Positions 20,669-27,191 of a stretch of DNA of 64,000 nt are shown piece after piece (position 1 is the stretch's first letter; every line of letters begins with the position of its first letter). The stretch is from Methylorubrum suomiense (GTDB taxonomy: Bacteria > Pseudomonadota > Alphaproteobacteria > Rhizobiales > Beijerinckiaceae), in assembly GCF_022179765.1 (NCBI RefSeq), contig NZ_BPRE01000014.1, forward strand, positions 62,001 through 126,000, given 5' to 3'. A program made the translations under genes and the position numbers. The notes under the pieces were generated by a model. That model was not told the DNA's origin. It did not search any database and saw only the letters and a list, made by a program, of their open reading frames with translations.

Positions 20669-22036
20669 ATGTTCGACAAGATCCTGATCGCCAACCGCGG
20701 CGAGATCGCCCTGCGCATCCTTCGGGCGGCCAAGGAACTCGGTATCGCGACCGTGGCGGTCCATTCCACGGCCGATGCCGATGCCATGCATGTGCGGCTG
20801 GCCGACGAGAGCGTCTGCATCGGGCCGCCCGCGGCCCGCGACAGCTACCTCAACATCCCCTCGATCATCGCGGCCTGCGAGATCACGGGGGCGGACGCGG
20901 TGCATCCGGGCTACGGCTTCCTGTCCGAGAATGCCCGCTTCGCCGAGGTGCTGGCCCACCACAATATCGGCTTCATCGGCCCCAAGGCCGAGCATATCCG
21001 GGTGATGGGCGACAAGATCGAGGCCAAGCGCACGGCGAAGGCGCTCGGCATCCCCTGCGTGCCGGGCTCGGAAGGCGGCATCACCGATACGGACGAGGCC
21101 AAGCGGGTCGCCGCCGAGATCGGCTATCCGGTGCTCGTGAAGGCAGCCTCCGGCGGCGGTGGGCGCGGCATGAAGGTCGCCCGCACCGAGGCCGACCTCG
21201 AGCAGGCACTGAACATGGCCCGCACCGAGGCCAAGGCGGCCTTCGGCGACGATGCGGTCTATCTCGAGAAGTACCTGACCAAGCCGCGCCACATCGAGGT
21301 GCAGATCCTCGGCGACGGTCGCGGCGACGCGGTGCATCTGGCCGAGCGCGACTGCTCGCTCCAACGTCGGCACCAGAAGGTCTGGGAAGAAGGCGGCTCG
21401 CCGGCCCTCAATGCCGAGATGCGCGCCGAGATCGGCGGCATCTGCGCCAACGCCATGCGGAAGCTCGGCTATCTCGGCGCCGGCACCATCGAGTTCCTCT
21501 ACGAGGACGGGCGGTTCTACTTCATCGAGATGAACACCCGCATCCAGGTGGAGCATCCGGTCACCGAGATGATCACCGGGATCGACCTGGTGAACGAGCA
21601 GATCCGGGTCGCGGCCGGCGGCGGTTTGTCCGTGGCGCAGGAGGACATCAAGGTCGAGGGCCATGCCATCGAGTGCCGGATCAATGCCGAGCACCCGGCG
21701 ACCTTCCGGCCCTCACCCGGCCTCATCACCTATTTCCACCCGCCGGGCGGTCTCGGCGTGCGCGTCGATTCGGCGGCTTTCCAGGGCTACCGCATTCCGC
21801 CGAACTACGACTCGCTGATCGGCAAGCTGATCGTGCACGGGCGCACCCGCAACGAGTGCCTGATGCGCCTGCGCCGCGCCCTCGACGAGTTCGTGGTCGA
21901 CGGCATTGACACGACGCTGCCGCTGTTCCGCACCCTGGTGCGGAACGCCGACGTGCAGAACGGCCAGTACGACATCCACTGGCTCGAGGCCTTCCTGGAA
22001 CGCGAGGGCCTGTCGGAGACGGATCCGAAGCGCTGA
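20669..22036 (+). CDS. accC: Biotin carboxylase subunit of acetyl-CoA carboxylase
   Basis: ATP-grasp enzyme that carboxylates the biotin on AccB with bicarbonate. The 455-residue protein starts MFDKILIANRGEIALRILRA and shows the ATP-binding glycine loop KAASGGGGRGMKVAR, the ERDCSLQRRHQKVWEEGGSP loop and the metal/active-site segment YFIEMNTRIQVEHPVTEMIT. Length is normal. It starts 10 bases after accB and ends just before a strong intrinsic terminator. Confidence 0.98.
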   Translation: MFDKILIANRGEIALRILRAAKELGIATVAVHSTADADAMHVRLADESVCIGPPAARDSYLNIPSIIAACEITGADAVHPGYGFLSENARFAEVLAHHNIGFIGPKAEHIRVMGDKIEAKRTAKALGIPCVPGSEGGITDTDEAKRVAAEIGYPVLVKAASGGGGRGMKVARTEADLEQALNMARTEAKAAFGDDAVYLEKYLTKPRHIEVQILGDGRGDAVHLAERDCSLQRRHQKVWEEGGSPALNAEMRAEIGGICANAMRKLGYLGAGTIEFLYEDGRFYFIEMNTRIQVEHPVTEMITGIDLVNEQIRVAAGGGLSVAQEDIKVEGHAIECRINAEHPATFRPSPGLITYFHPPGGLGVRVDSAAFQGYRIPPNYDSLIGKLIVHGRTRNECLMRLRRALDEFVVDGIDTTLPLFRTLVRNADVQNGQYDIHWLEAFLEREGLSETDPKR

Positions 22037-22058
22037 GCGAACAAGACGAGGATACGAG

Positions 22059-22088
22059 AGCCGGCCCTCGTCAGAGGGTCGGCTTTTT
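22059..22088 (+). terminator. Intrinsic terminator of aroQ-accB-accC
   Basis: Stem AGCCGGCCCT/AGGGTCGGCT (ten pairs with one G-T) around a 6-base loop, ending in TTTTT (22084-22088), 22 bases after accC. Confidence 0.9.
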
Positions 22089-22099
22089 CATGCCCTCCG

Positions 22100-22225
22100 C
22101 TGTCGTTCCGGGTCTCGCCGAAGGCGAGAACCCGGCATCCATGACGGGCCACGACGACGCAGATTCCGCCTTGCATCCCGCATCATGGGTGGAGTCCGCG
22201 CCCCGCTCCGCGGCCTCGGAATGAG
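22100..22225. repeat. Dispersed palindromic repeat, copy B
   Basis: A 126-base element between accC and aat. It shares the core CCGGCATCCATGACGGGCC (22132-22150) with copy A, and its left part forms a strong hairpin (CCGGGTCTCGCC with GGCGAGAACCCGG, one bulge). Ends resemble inverted GTCGTTCCGG and CGGAATGAG. Confidence 0.65.
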
Positions 22226-22277
22226 GGTTGAGGATAGGGCTGGCGTTCCCACGCGACCGGAGCGACAACACTTGTCG

Positions 22278-22955
22278 ATGCACGACAGGACTTCCGTGGA
22301 CATCACGCCCGACATCCTGCTCAAGGCCTACGCCGCGGGGATCTTCCCGATGGCGGAGGATGCCGATGACCCGACGATCTACTGGGTCGAGCCGCGGGCC
22401 CGAGGCGTCCTGCCCCTCGACCGCTTTCACGTGCCCCGGCGCCTTGCCCGCACCGTCCGGTCGGACCAGTTCGAAGTCGTCACCGACCGCGATTTCGATG
22501 CGGTGATCGACGGCTGCGCCGCCCCACGGCGCGATACGGCGCGGACCTGGATCAATGGCCGGATCCGCGACCTCTACGGCGCCCTCTACGACCGCGGCGC
22601 CTGCCACACCGTCGAGGTCTACCGCGACGGGCAGCTGGTGGGCGGGCTCTACGGCGTCTGCCTCGGTGCCGCGTTCTTCGGCGAGAGCATGTTCCACGAG
22701 GCCCGCGACGCGTCCAAGGTCGCCCTCGTCCATCTCGTCGCCCGGCTGCGCCGCGGTGGCTTCCGGCTCGCCGACACCCAGTTCCTCACCGACCACCTCA
22801 GCCAGTTCGGCGTCGAGGAAGTCCCGCGCCACATCTACAAGCGCCGCCTCGCCGAAGCCGCCACCCACCGGGCCGAGTGGGGCGACCCGGCCCGGGTCTT
22901 CTCCGGCAGCGAGGCCCTGGCCGATCTCGGCTTGGGGCGCGATACGCCGGACTGA
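22278..22955 (+). CDS. aat: Leucyl/phenylalanyl-tRNA--protein transferase
   Basis: Adds Leu or Phe from aminoacyl-tRNA to proteins with N-terminal Arg or Lys, marking them for ClpS/ClpAP. The 225-residue protein shows the family blocks LLKAYAAGIFPMAED, YWVEPRARGVLPLDRFHVPR, TWINGRIRDLYGALYDRG, HTVEVYRDGQLVGGLYGVCL, FFGESMFHEARDASKVAL and LADTQFLTDHLSQFGVEEVP. I take the ATG at 22278; longer in-frame starts run into the upstream repeat. Near accB-accC and DUF2155, as in many relatives. Confidence 0.96.
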   Translation: MHDRTSVDITPDILLKAYAAGIFPMAEDADDPTIYWVEPRARGVLPLDRFHVPRRLARTVRSDQFEVVTDRDFDAVIDGCAAPRRDTARTWINGRIRDLYGALYDRGACHTVEVYRDGQLVGGLYGVCLGAAFFGESMFHEARDASKVALVHLVARLRRGGFRLADTQFLTDHLSQFGVEEVPRHIYKRRLAEAATHRAEWGDPARVFSGSEALADLGLGRDTPD

Positions 22956-22961
22956 CCGGCC

Positions 22962-23651
22962 TCAGCGCCCCCGCGCGTCGAGAGCGAGCAGCCGCTCGGC
23001 GAGCGCGGCGACAGCCTCACGATTGCCGCGCAGATCCGCGCCGAGCAGCCCGTCGAGCGCCAGCACGGCGATGCCGTGGACGAGCGCCCAGCACCGGAGC
23101 GCCTCGTCCGTCGCGCGCTCGGGCGGCATCAGCGCCGCCACCCGGTGAGAAAGCACGCCGAAAGCTCCCGAGGACGCCGCCGCCAGGGCCTCGGGCGGCT
23201 CGGCCGCGCAGGTGCGAAACATCAACCGGAACAGTCCGGGATGGGCCGCCGCGAAGCCGATATAGGCGACGCCTTGAGCCACCAGCGCCGCCTGCCCCTC
23301 CCCTGCCCCACCCGCAGCCGCCGAAGTCTCGACATCGCGGCGGAGACCGGATCGGCCGTCCATCGTCTCCCCGACGGAACCCTGAACGCCTCGGCCCGGA
23401 TCGTCCGCGGCCTCGAGCGCGGCGCGCAGTCGTTCGAAGCCGACCGTGGCCACGGCGGCGAGCAGGGCGTCCTTGTCCGGAAAATGCCGGTACGGCGCCA
23501 TCGCCGAAACGCCTGCCCGTCGGGCGGCTTCGCGCAATCCCAGCGAGGCCGGATCACCCCCCTCCTCCAGGATGGCCAGTCCCGCCTCGACCAGGGCTTC
23601 GCGCAATCCGCCATGGTGGTAGCCAGCCTTCGCCGACGGTGATGTTGACAC
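22962..23651 (-). CDS. TetR-family regulator (WHG-domain type)
   Basis: A 229-residue TetR-type repressor. The DNA-binding helices are AGYHHGGLREALVEAGLAIL, LREAARRAGVSAMAPYRHF and DKDALLAAVATVGFERL; the YHHGDLR-like start and the C-terminal block YIGFAAAHPGLFRLMF are typical of the WHG (TetR_C) subgroup. A GTG at 23651 is the start. It is divergent from the DUF4188 gene, which it probably controls, and converges on aat with a 6-base gap. Confidence 0.88.
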   Translation of the reverse strand: MSTSPSAKAGYHHGGLREALVEAGLAILEEGGDPASLGLREAARRAGVSAMAPYRHFPDKDALLAAVATVGFERLRAALEAADDPGRGVQGSVGETMDGRSGLRRDVETSAAAGGAGEGQAALVAQGVAYIGFAAAHPGLFRLMFRTCAAEPPEALAAASSGAFGVLSHRVAALMPPERATDEALRCWALVHGIAVLALDGLLGADLRGNREAVAALAERLLALDARGR

Positions 23652-23683
23652 TGTACGCGACGATCCTATGATGACAGCGTAAA
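23645..23683 (+). promoter_or_regulatory. Promoter of the DUF4188 gene with two operator-like repeats
   Basis: TTGACA (23645-23650), a 16-base spacer and TATGAT (23667-23672) make a good sigma-70 promoter reading into the DUF4188 gene. Two similar 13-mers, TTGACACTGTACG (23645-23657) and ATGACAGCGTAAA (23671-23683), overlap the -35 and follow the -10, 26 bases apart. They are probable sites for the divergent TetR protein; the first also overlaps its start codon. Confidence 0.55.
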
Positions 23684-23698
23684 CATCGAGGTGGTGCC

Positions 23699-24178
23699 AT
23701 GCGGATCGGCCAAGCGCAAGCGACCCAGGAGCCTCGTCCGGACCGGGAATCGGTCGATCTCTCCGGCTTTCCGGATCTCGTCGTGGTCTATCTCGGCTTT
23801 CGCGTCGGCACCTGGCGAGGTCTGAAGGCGCTCTTCGGGATCGGTCGTGGCCTCGTCGGTATCCAGCGCGACATGCCCGACGGGCTCTTGGCCCACGAGA
23901 ACCTCGTATTCGGTCTCAACCATATCGGCATGCGCCAGTACTGGCGCGACTTCGAAAGCCTGGAAGCCTTCACTCGTTCGGAGCCGCACCGGACATGGTG
24001 GCGTGATTTCGGGCGCGATCGCTCCGGCACCGCGTTCTGGCACGAGGCTTACCGTCTGTCGGGGGGTATGGAGGCGATCTATGTCGGCCTGCCGCGCCCG
24101 ATCGGGCTTGCGCGCTTCGCCGGTGCCCGCAAGCCGCTCGGCCCGTTCCTGAGTTCGCGGCAAAGACTGGCGGGGTGA
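23699..24178 (+). CDS. DUF4188-like protein (monooxygenase-like alpha/beta-barrel)
   Basis: A 159-residue protein resembling the DUF4188 family, whose members relate to CrtA/phenylacetaldoxime-dehydratase-like folds. Characteristic pieces are FPDLVVVYLGFRVGTWRGLK, MPDGLLAHENLVFG, MRQYWRDFESLEAFTRSEPH, RTWWRDFGRDRSGTAFWHEA and GMEAIYVGLPRPIGLARFAG. The substrate is unknown. It is divergent from a TetR gene and behind a promoter with operator-like repeats, so it is likely an inducible detoxification or stress gene. It ends just before a palindromic repeat. Confidence 0.72.
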   Translation: MRIGQAQATQEPRPDRESVDLSGFPDLVVVYLGFRVGTWRGLKALFGIGRGLVGIQRDMPDGLLAHENLVFGLNHIGMRQYWRDFESLEAFTRSEPHRTWWRDFGRDRSGTAFWHEAYRLSGGMEAIYVGLPRPIGLARFAGARKPLGPFLSSRQRLAG

Positions 24179-24209
24179 GTCCCCCAATCGAGCGGCCTCT
24201 CCCACCCGG

Positions 24210-24286
24210 CCCCCTCATCCTGAGGCGCCACATGAGCGGCCTCGAATGAGGGCTCCACTGCGCGCCGCCACCTCAGGATGAGGGGG
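24210..24286. repeat. Palindromic intergenic repeat
   Basis: A perfect 16-base inverted repeat, CCCCCTCATCCTGAGG (24210-24225) and its complement (24271-24286), encloses a 45-base centre. It lies between the DUF4188 gene and the convergent DUF2155 gene and could act as a bidirectional terminator. It differs from the repeats at 19444 and 22100. Confidence 0.75.
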
Positions 24287-24313
24287 AGTATGAGGGGTAG
24301 AGGGTGAGTGCCC

Positions 24314-24994
24314 CTACCGGAACAGCGCGTCGAACAGGTTCTGCGGCTCGCGGGGCGGCGGCGGAGCCGGTGCCGGGCCCTCGTTGTTCGGGAAGAACTT
24401 CCGGGACGGCTTCTGCTTGGGCTGGACCGGCACGCCGCGCGGTCCCTCGACATCGACTTGGCCGTTCTGGTTGACCTGGCTGGCGGTCTTGGTCGGATCC
24501 GTCCCCTTCTTGCGGCCGGGCTTCTCCTGGCGAGAAGCGAGGGCCGGCACGTCTTCCTGATCCTTCGCCTCGGCGATCACGTCGGTGCCGCCCTTACAAT
24601 CGGTCAGCCACACATCGTAGATCGGGTGCTCGATGGCGTGCAGTCCCGGGCTCGCCGCGAACATCCAGCCCGTGAAGATGCGCCGGTACTTGCTGTCGAG
24701 CGTCACCTCGTCGACTTCGAGGAACGCGGTGGTCTTGGGCGTCTCGGTGGGCGGCCGCGAGTAGCAGACCCGCGGCGTCATCTGCAGGGCCCCGAACTGC
24801 ACGGTCTCGTCGATGGCGACCTCGAAGGTCACGATGCGGCCGGTGATCTTGTCGAGCCCGGAGAACACCGCGGTCGGGTTCTTGATCTTGTCGGCCGCAG
24901 CCGGCAGCGCGGCGAGGCCGAGGGCGAAGACGGCGAGCGCGGTCCGGCGCACGGCTCTGACGGGGATGCGGCTCAAGTCGCCCTCTTGAGTCAT
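24314..24994 (-). CDS. DUF2155-domain exported protein
   Basis: A 226-residue exported protein with the alphaproteobacterial DUF2155 domain. After the signal peptide (TALAVFALGLAALPAAA) come AVFSGLDKITGRIVTFEVAI, VQFGALQMTPRVCYSRPPTE, TTAFLEVDEVTL, FTGWMFAASPGLHAIEHPIY and DVWLTDC, the conserved core; the two Cys residues could form a disulfide. The last 80 residues are charged and Pro-rich. DUF2155 genes usually neighbour aat and NDUFA12, as here; the function is unproven but often linked to respiratory complex assembly. ATG 24994 is preferred over a longer reading. Confidence 0.88.
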   Translation of the reverse strand: MTQEGDLSRIPVRAVRRTALAVFALGLAALPAAADKIKNPTAVFSGLDKITGRIVTFEVAIDETVQFGALQMTPRVCYSRPPTETPKTTAFLEVDEVTLDSKYRRIFTGWMFAASPGLHAIEHPIYDVWLTDCKGGTDVIAEAKDQEDVPALASRQEKPGRKKGTDPTKTASQVNQNGQVDVEGPRGVPVQPKQKPSRKFFPNNEGPAPAPPPPREPQNLFDALFR

Positions 24995-25079
24995 TCGAAC
25001 GGCCGGTGGGCCCGAACACTGGTTCGGCCGTCTCAACACCCCAAGGGTGGTGGAAAAAGGGCGATGGCGTGCGGTTCGG

Positions 25080-26177
25080 TCAGTTCCGCACCGGCTTCGC
25101 CCCGATCGCCATGCGGTAGACGGTGGTCGGGAACACGATCTTGCCCGTGCCGCCGTTCATGGCTTTGCTGCGGTTCATCTGCGCCGCCGGAATCCACAGC
25201 CCCCCCTCCTCGTCGATCCACATCGCGTCGACCCATACGAGGCGGGGATCCTGCACCAGGGTGCTCTGCGTGCCGTCGGGCGCGAATTTGAGGATGCGCA
25301 GATTGTCGGTATCGGACGCGTAGATGTTGCCATCCCCGTCGATGGCGGTGCCGCCGGTGGAGACGGTGGCGGCGAACAGCGCGACATGGCGTCCCCGCTC
25401 CTGCTCGCTCGCCCCCTTGTCGTCCAGCCACTTCGTCTCGATCCGGTAAAGCGGGCCGGTGCAGGCCTGGTAGTAGAACCATTTGCCGTCGGGCGAGACC
25501 TCGAGCTGGTCGGCGTGGATCGCGATCGGCTTCTCCTTCTCGCTCAGGAGCACCTTGTTCTCGCCGGTGAGCGGGCGCTGCGCCACCGTGGACGGATGCC
25601 CGTCGAGGACGCGGCGGAGCGAACCGTCGTCGAGGTCGAGCACGATGATTCCCGGCTGGCCGGCATCGGTCAGGTAGACTTTGCGACCGTTGAACCGGAA
25701 ATCGTCGATGAAGCTCTTGTCCGTGGTCGCACCCCCGAGCGGGTGGACCTTGCGGACGGCGTTGGTGGCGAGGTCGATCTGCACCAGCTTCGGCCCGCCG
25801 GGCAAAGGCGTGCCGCCGAGTTCGGCCGCCCCCTTGTCGACCACCCAGAGATCGCCGTCCGGTCCGATGCGGATCGCGTTGGCGCCGACGAAGGCCTTGG
25901 CCGGGTCGTCACCGGTCTTCCAGCTGTTCCAGGCCGTGTCGGGATAGGCTTGCGGCTTGCCGTCGATCCACTCGCCGAGCTGGATGCCCTTGTCCTTCTG
26001 CTGACGCTGGAACGGCGAGAACAGCCGCCCGTCTTTGGTGCGGGTGATGCCGTTGAAGACGAGGCTCTCGGATTTCAGGGCCGGGGTCAGCTCGGCCTGC
26101 GCCCGCGCATCGGCCTCCTGGGCATGAGGCGCCGAGGCCGCGAGGCATAGCAGGGCCGCCATCGTGATCGCGCGCAT
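25080..26177 (-). CDS. Yellow/major royal jelly-type exported beta-propeller protein
   Basis: A 365-residue exported protein, signal peptide MRAITMAALLCLAASAPHAQ. The body has the blade pattern of the yellow/MRJP family and SMP-30-like propellers: LVFNGITRTKDGRLFSPFQR, NAIRIGPDGDLWVVDKGA, SFIDDFRFNGRKVYLTDAGQ, ADQLEVSPDGKWFYYQACTG, ALFAATVSTGGTAIDGDGNI and LVWVDAMWIDEEGGLWIPAA. Bacterial members are uncharacterised; lactonase or ligand-binding roles are guesses. It is inserted between DUF2155 and NDUFA12, genes that are commonly adjacent in relatives. Confidence 0.82.
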   Translation of the reverse strand: MRAITMAALLCLAASAPHAQEADARAQAELTPALKSESLVFNGITRTKDGRLFSPFQRQQKDKGIQLGEWIDGKPQAYPDTAWNSWKTGDDPAKAFVGANAIRIGPDGDLWVVDKGAAELGGTPLPGGPKLVQIDLATNAVRKVHPLGGATTDKSFIDDFRFNGRKVYLTDAGQPGIIVLDLDDGSLRRVLDGHPSTVAQRPLTGENKVLLSEKEKPIAIHADQLEVSPDGKWFYYQACTGPLYRIETKWLDDKGASEQERGRHVALFAATVSTGGTAIDGDGNIYASDTDNLRILKFAPDGTQSTLVQDPRLVWVDAMWIDEEGGLWIPAAQMNRSKAMNGGTGKIVFPTTVYRMAIGAKPVRN

Positions 26178-26270
26178 CCGAGTCCCTCCATCCTGTCTGG
26201 GGAGGGAAAGGCCGCAGCCCCGGATCGGTTCAGTTCAGGCGTTGCCCCGACCGATCACGGAATCGTCGGA

Positions 26271-26687
26271 TCACTCGCCCGGCGTCCAGGGGACGTAATC
26301 GCCGGTCGCGGCCGGGCGTGCCCCCCAGGAGAGCTGCGAGCCCTTCGGCCGATAGGCGGCCGCGGTGCCGGTCATGTTCTCCTCGTGCGGCTTCTGCCAC
26401 TCGCGGGGGCGGTAATCTTCCTCGCTCGGGGGGATATCGTTGTTGTGGCAGAGCCATGCGCGCCAACCGGGCGGCACGCGGGAGGCGTCGGCGTAGCCAT
26501 TATAGACCACCCAGCGTCGCTCCGGGCCGACCGAGCGATCGATCAGGGGGCCCTGCGCCTTGTAGTACTTGTTGCCGAGCTCGTCCGTGCCGACGAACTG
26601 GCCGCTGCGCGCGGTGATGAGCGCGAGCGACACGGTCTGCCCGTTCCACCACGTGAAGATCCGCAGCAGCGTGTCCTTCAGGGCCAT
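26271..26687 (-). CDS. NDUFA12-family complex I accessory protein
   Basis: A 138-residue homologue of the mitochondrial complex I subunit NDUFA12 (B17.2), found in alphaproteobacteria. The family blocks are FTWWNGQTVSLALITARSGQ, VGTDELGNKYYKAQGP, PERRWVVYNGYADASRVPPG and WRAWLCHNNDIPPSEEDYRP. ATG 26687 gives the family start MALKDTLLRIFTWWNGQ; the upstream extension is not plausible. It lies far from the nuo operon, with DUF2155 nearby as usual. Confidence 0.93.
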   Translation of the reverse strand: MALKDTLLRIFTWWNGQTVSLALITARSGQFVGTDELGNKYYKAQGPLIDRSVGPERRWVVYNGYADASRVPPGWRAWLCHNNDIPPSEEDYRPREWQKPHEENMTGTAAAYRPKGSQLSWGARPAATGDYVPWTPGE

Positions 26688-26939
26688 GGTTCCTCCCGGC
26701 GGCGCGGGCCGGCGCGATACGATGCGGGCGTTATGCGGCAGCCCGCACGCCCCGTCCAGCGAGACGGCGCATCTGTCGCATTTTCGGCACGCCCGCCCGG
26801 GTTCCAAACGCCCGTTTACCATGCCGACCGGCGGGTCGGCGCGGTTGCCTGTGAATCGAAAATAATTCGCGGTCGAATCCGACAGGCGAAAACGGCACTT
26901 AGCGGAATGGCGGCGATATCCACAGGATTATCCCTCAAA
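26688..26939. other. Non-coding region upstream of NDUFA12 gene and nrdJ
   Basis: No gene is visible. The stretch should carry the NDUFA12 promoter. It includes TATCCACAGGATTATCCC (about 26917-26934), which contains DnaA-box-like TATCCACA, but a single near-match in this position is not enough to call a site. Confidence 0.5.
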
Positions 26940-26987
26940 CCACTACATCTAGCGCGGAACACGGGTAGCCGGCACTAGTTATTGACG
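26940..26987 (+). promoter_or_regulatory. Pair of NrdR boxes at the nrdJ promoter
   Basis: CCACTACATCTAGCGC (26940-26955) and GCACTAGTTATTGACG (26972-26987) both fit the NrdR repressor box (ACACTATATATAGTGT-like), and their ACTA cores are 32 bases apart, about three helical turns, the spacing used by NrdR. The second box overlaps a possible -35 (TTGACG, 26982-26987) whose -10 would be TTAAGG (27005-27010). nrdJ begins about 180 bases further on. Confidence 0.65.
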
Positions 26988-27191
26988 TCAGAGGCAGCCG
27001 GGCGTTAAGGTTCGGGCATCGCTTCGGACGGGTCGGCGCCGGGTCACCATCCCCAGCCCGCACATCGGATCGAACGGTTTCGTGCGCGGTTTGCCGCGAC
27101 ACGGCCGGAGCGGACATCCTGCTTTTCATCCTGACACGGTGCGGCACCTTCCGCACCGGGCGCTTCCACGCGTCCCATGGGGAAATGATTC

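Noticed and set aside
26917..26934. DnaA-box-like TATCCACA upstream of nrdJ, possible replication origin
   Set aside because: Single near-match, no clustered boxes, no AT-rich unwinding element and no dnaA/hemE/parAB context.
26688..27191. Cobalamin riboswitch in front of B12-dependent nrdJ
   Set aside because: No B12-box-like sequence or extended leader structure was seen; NrdR boxes explain the region better.
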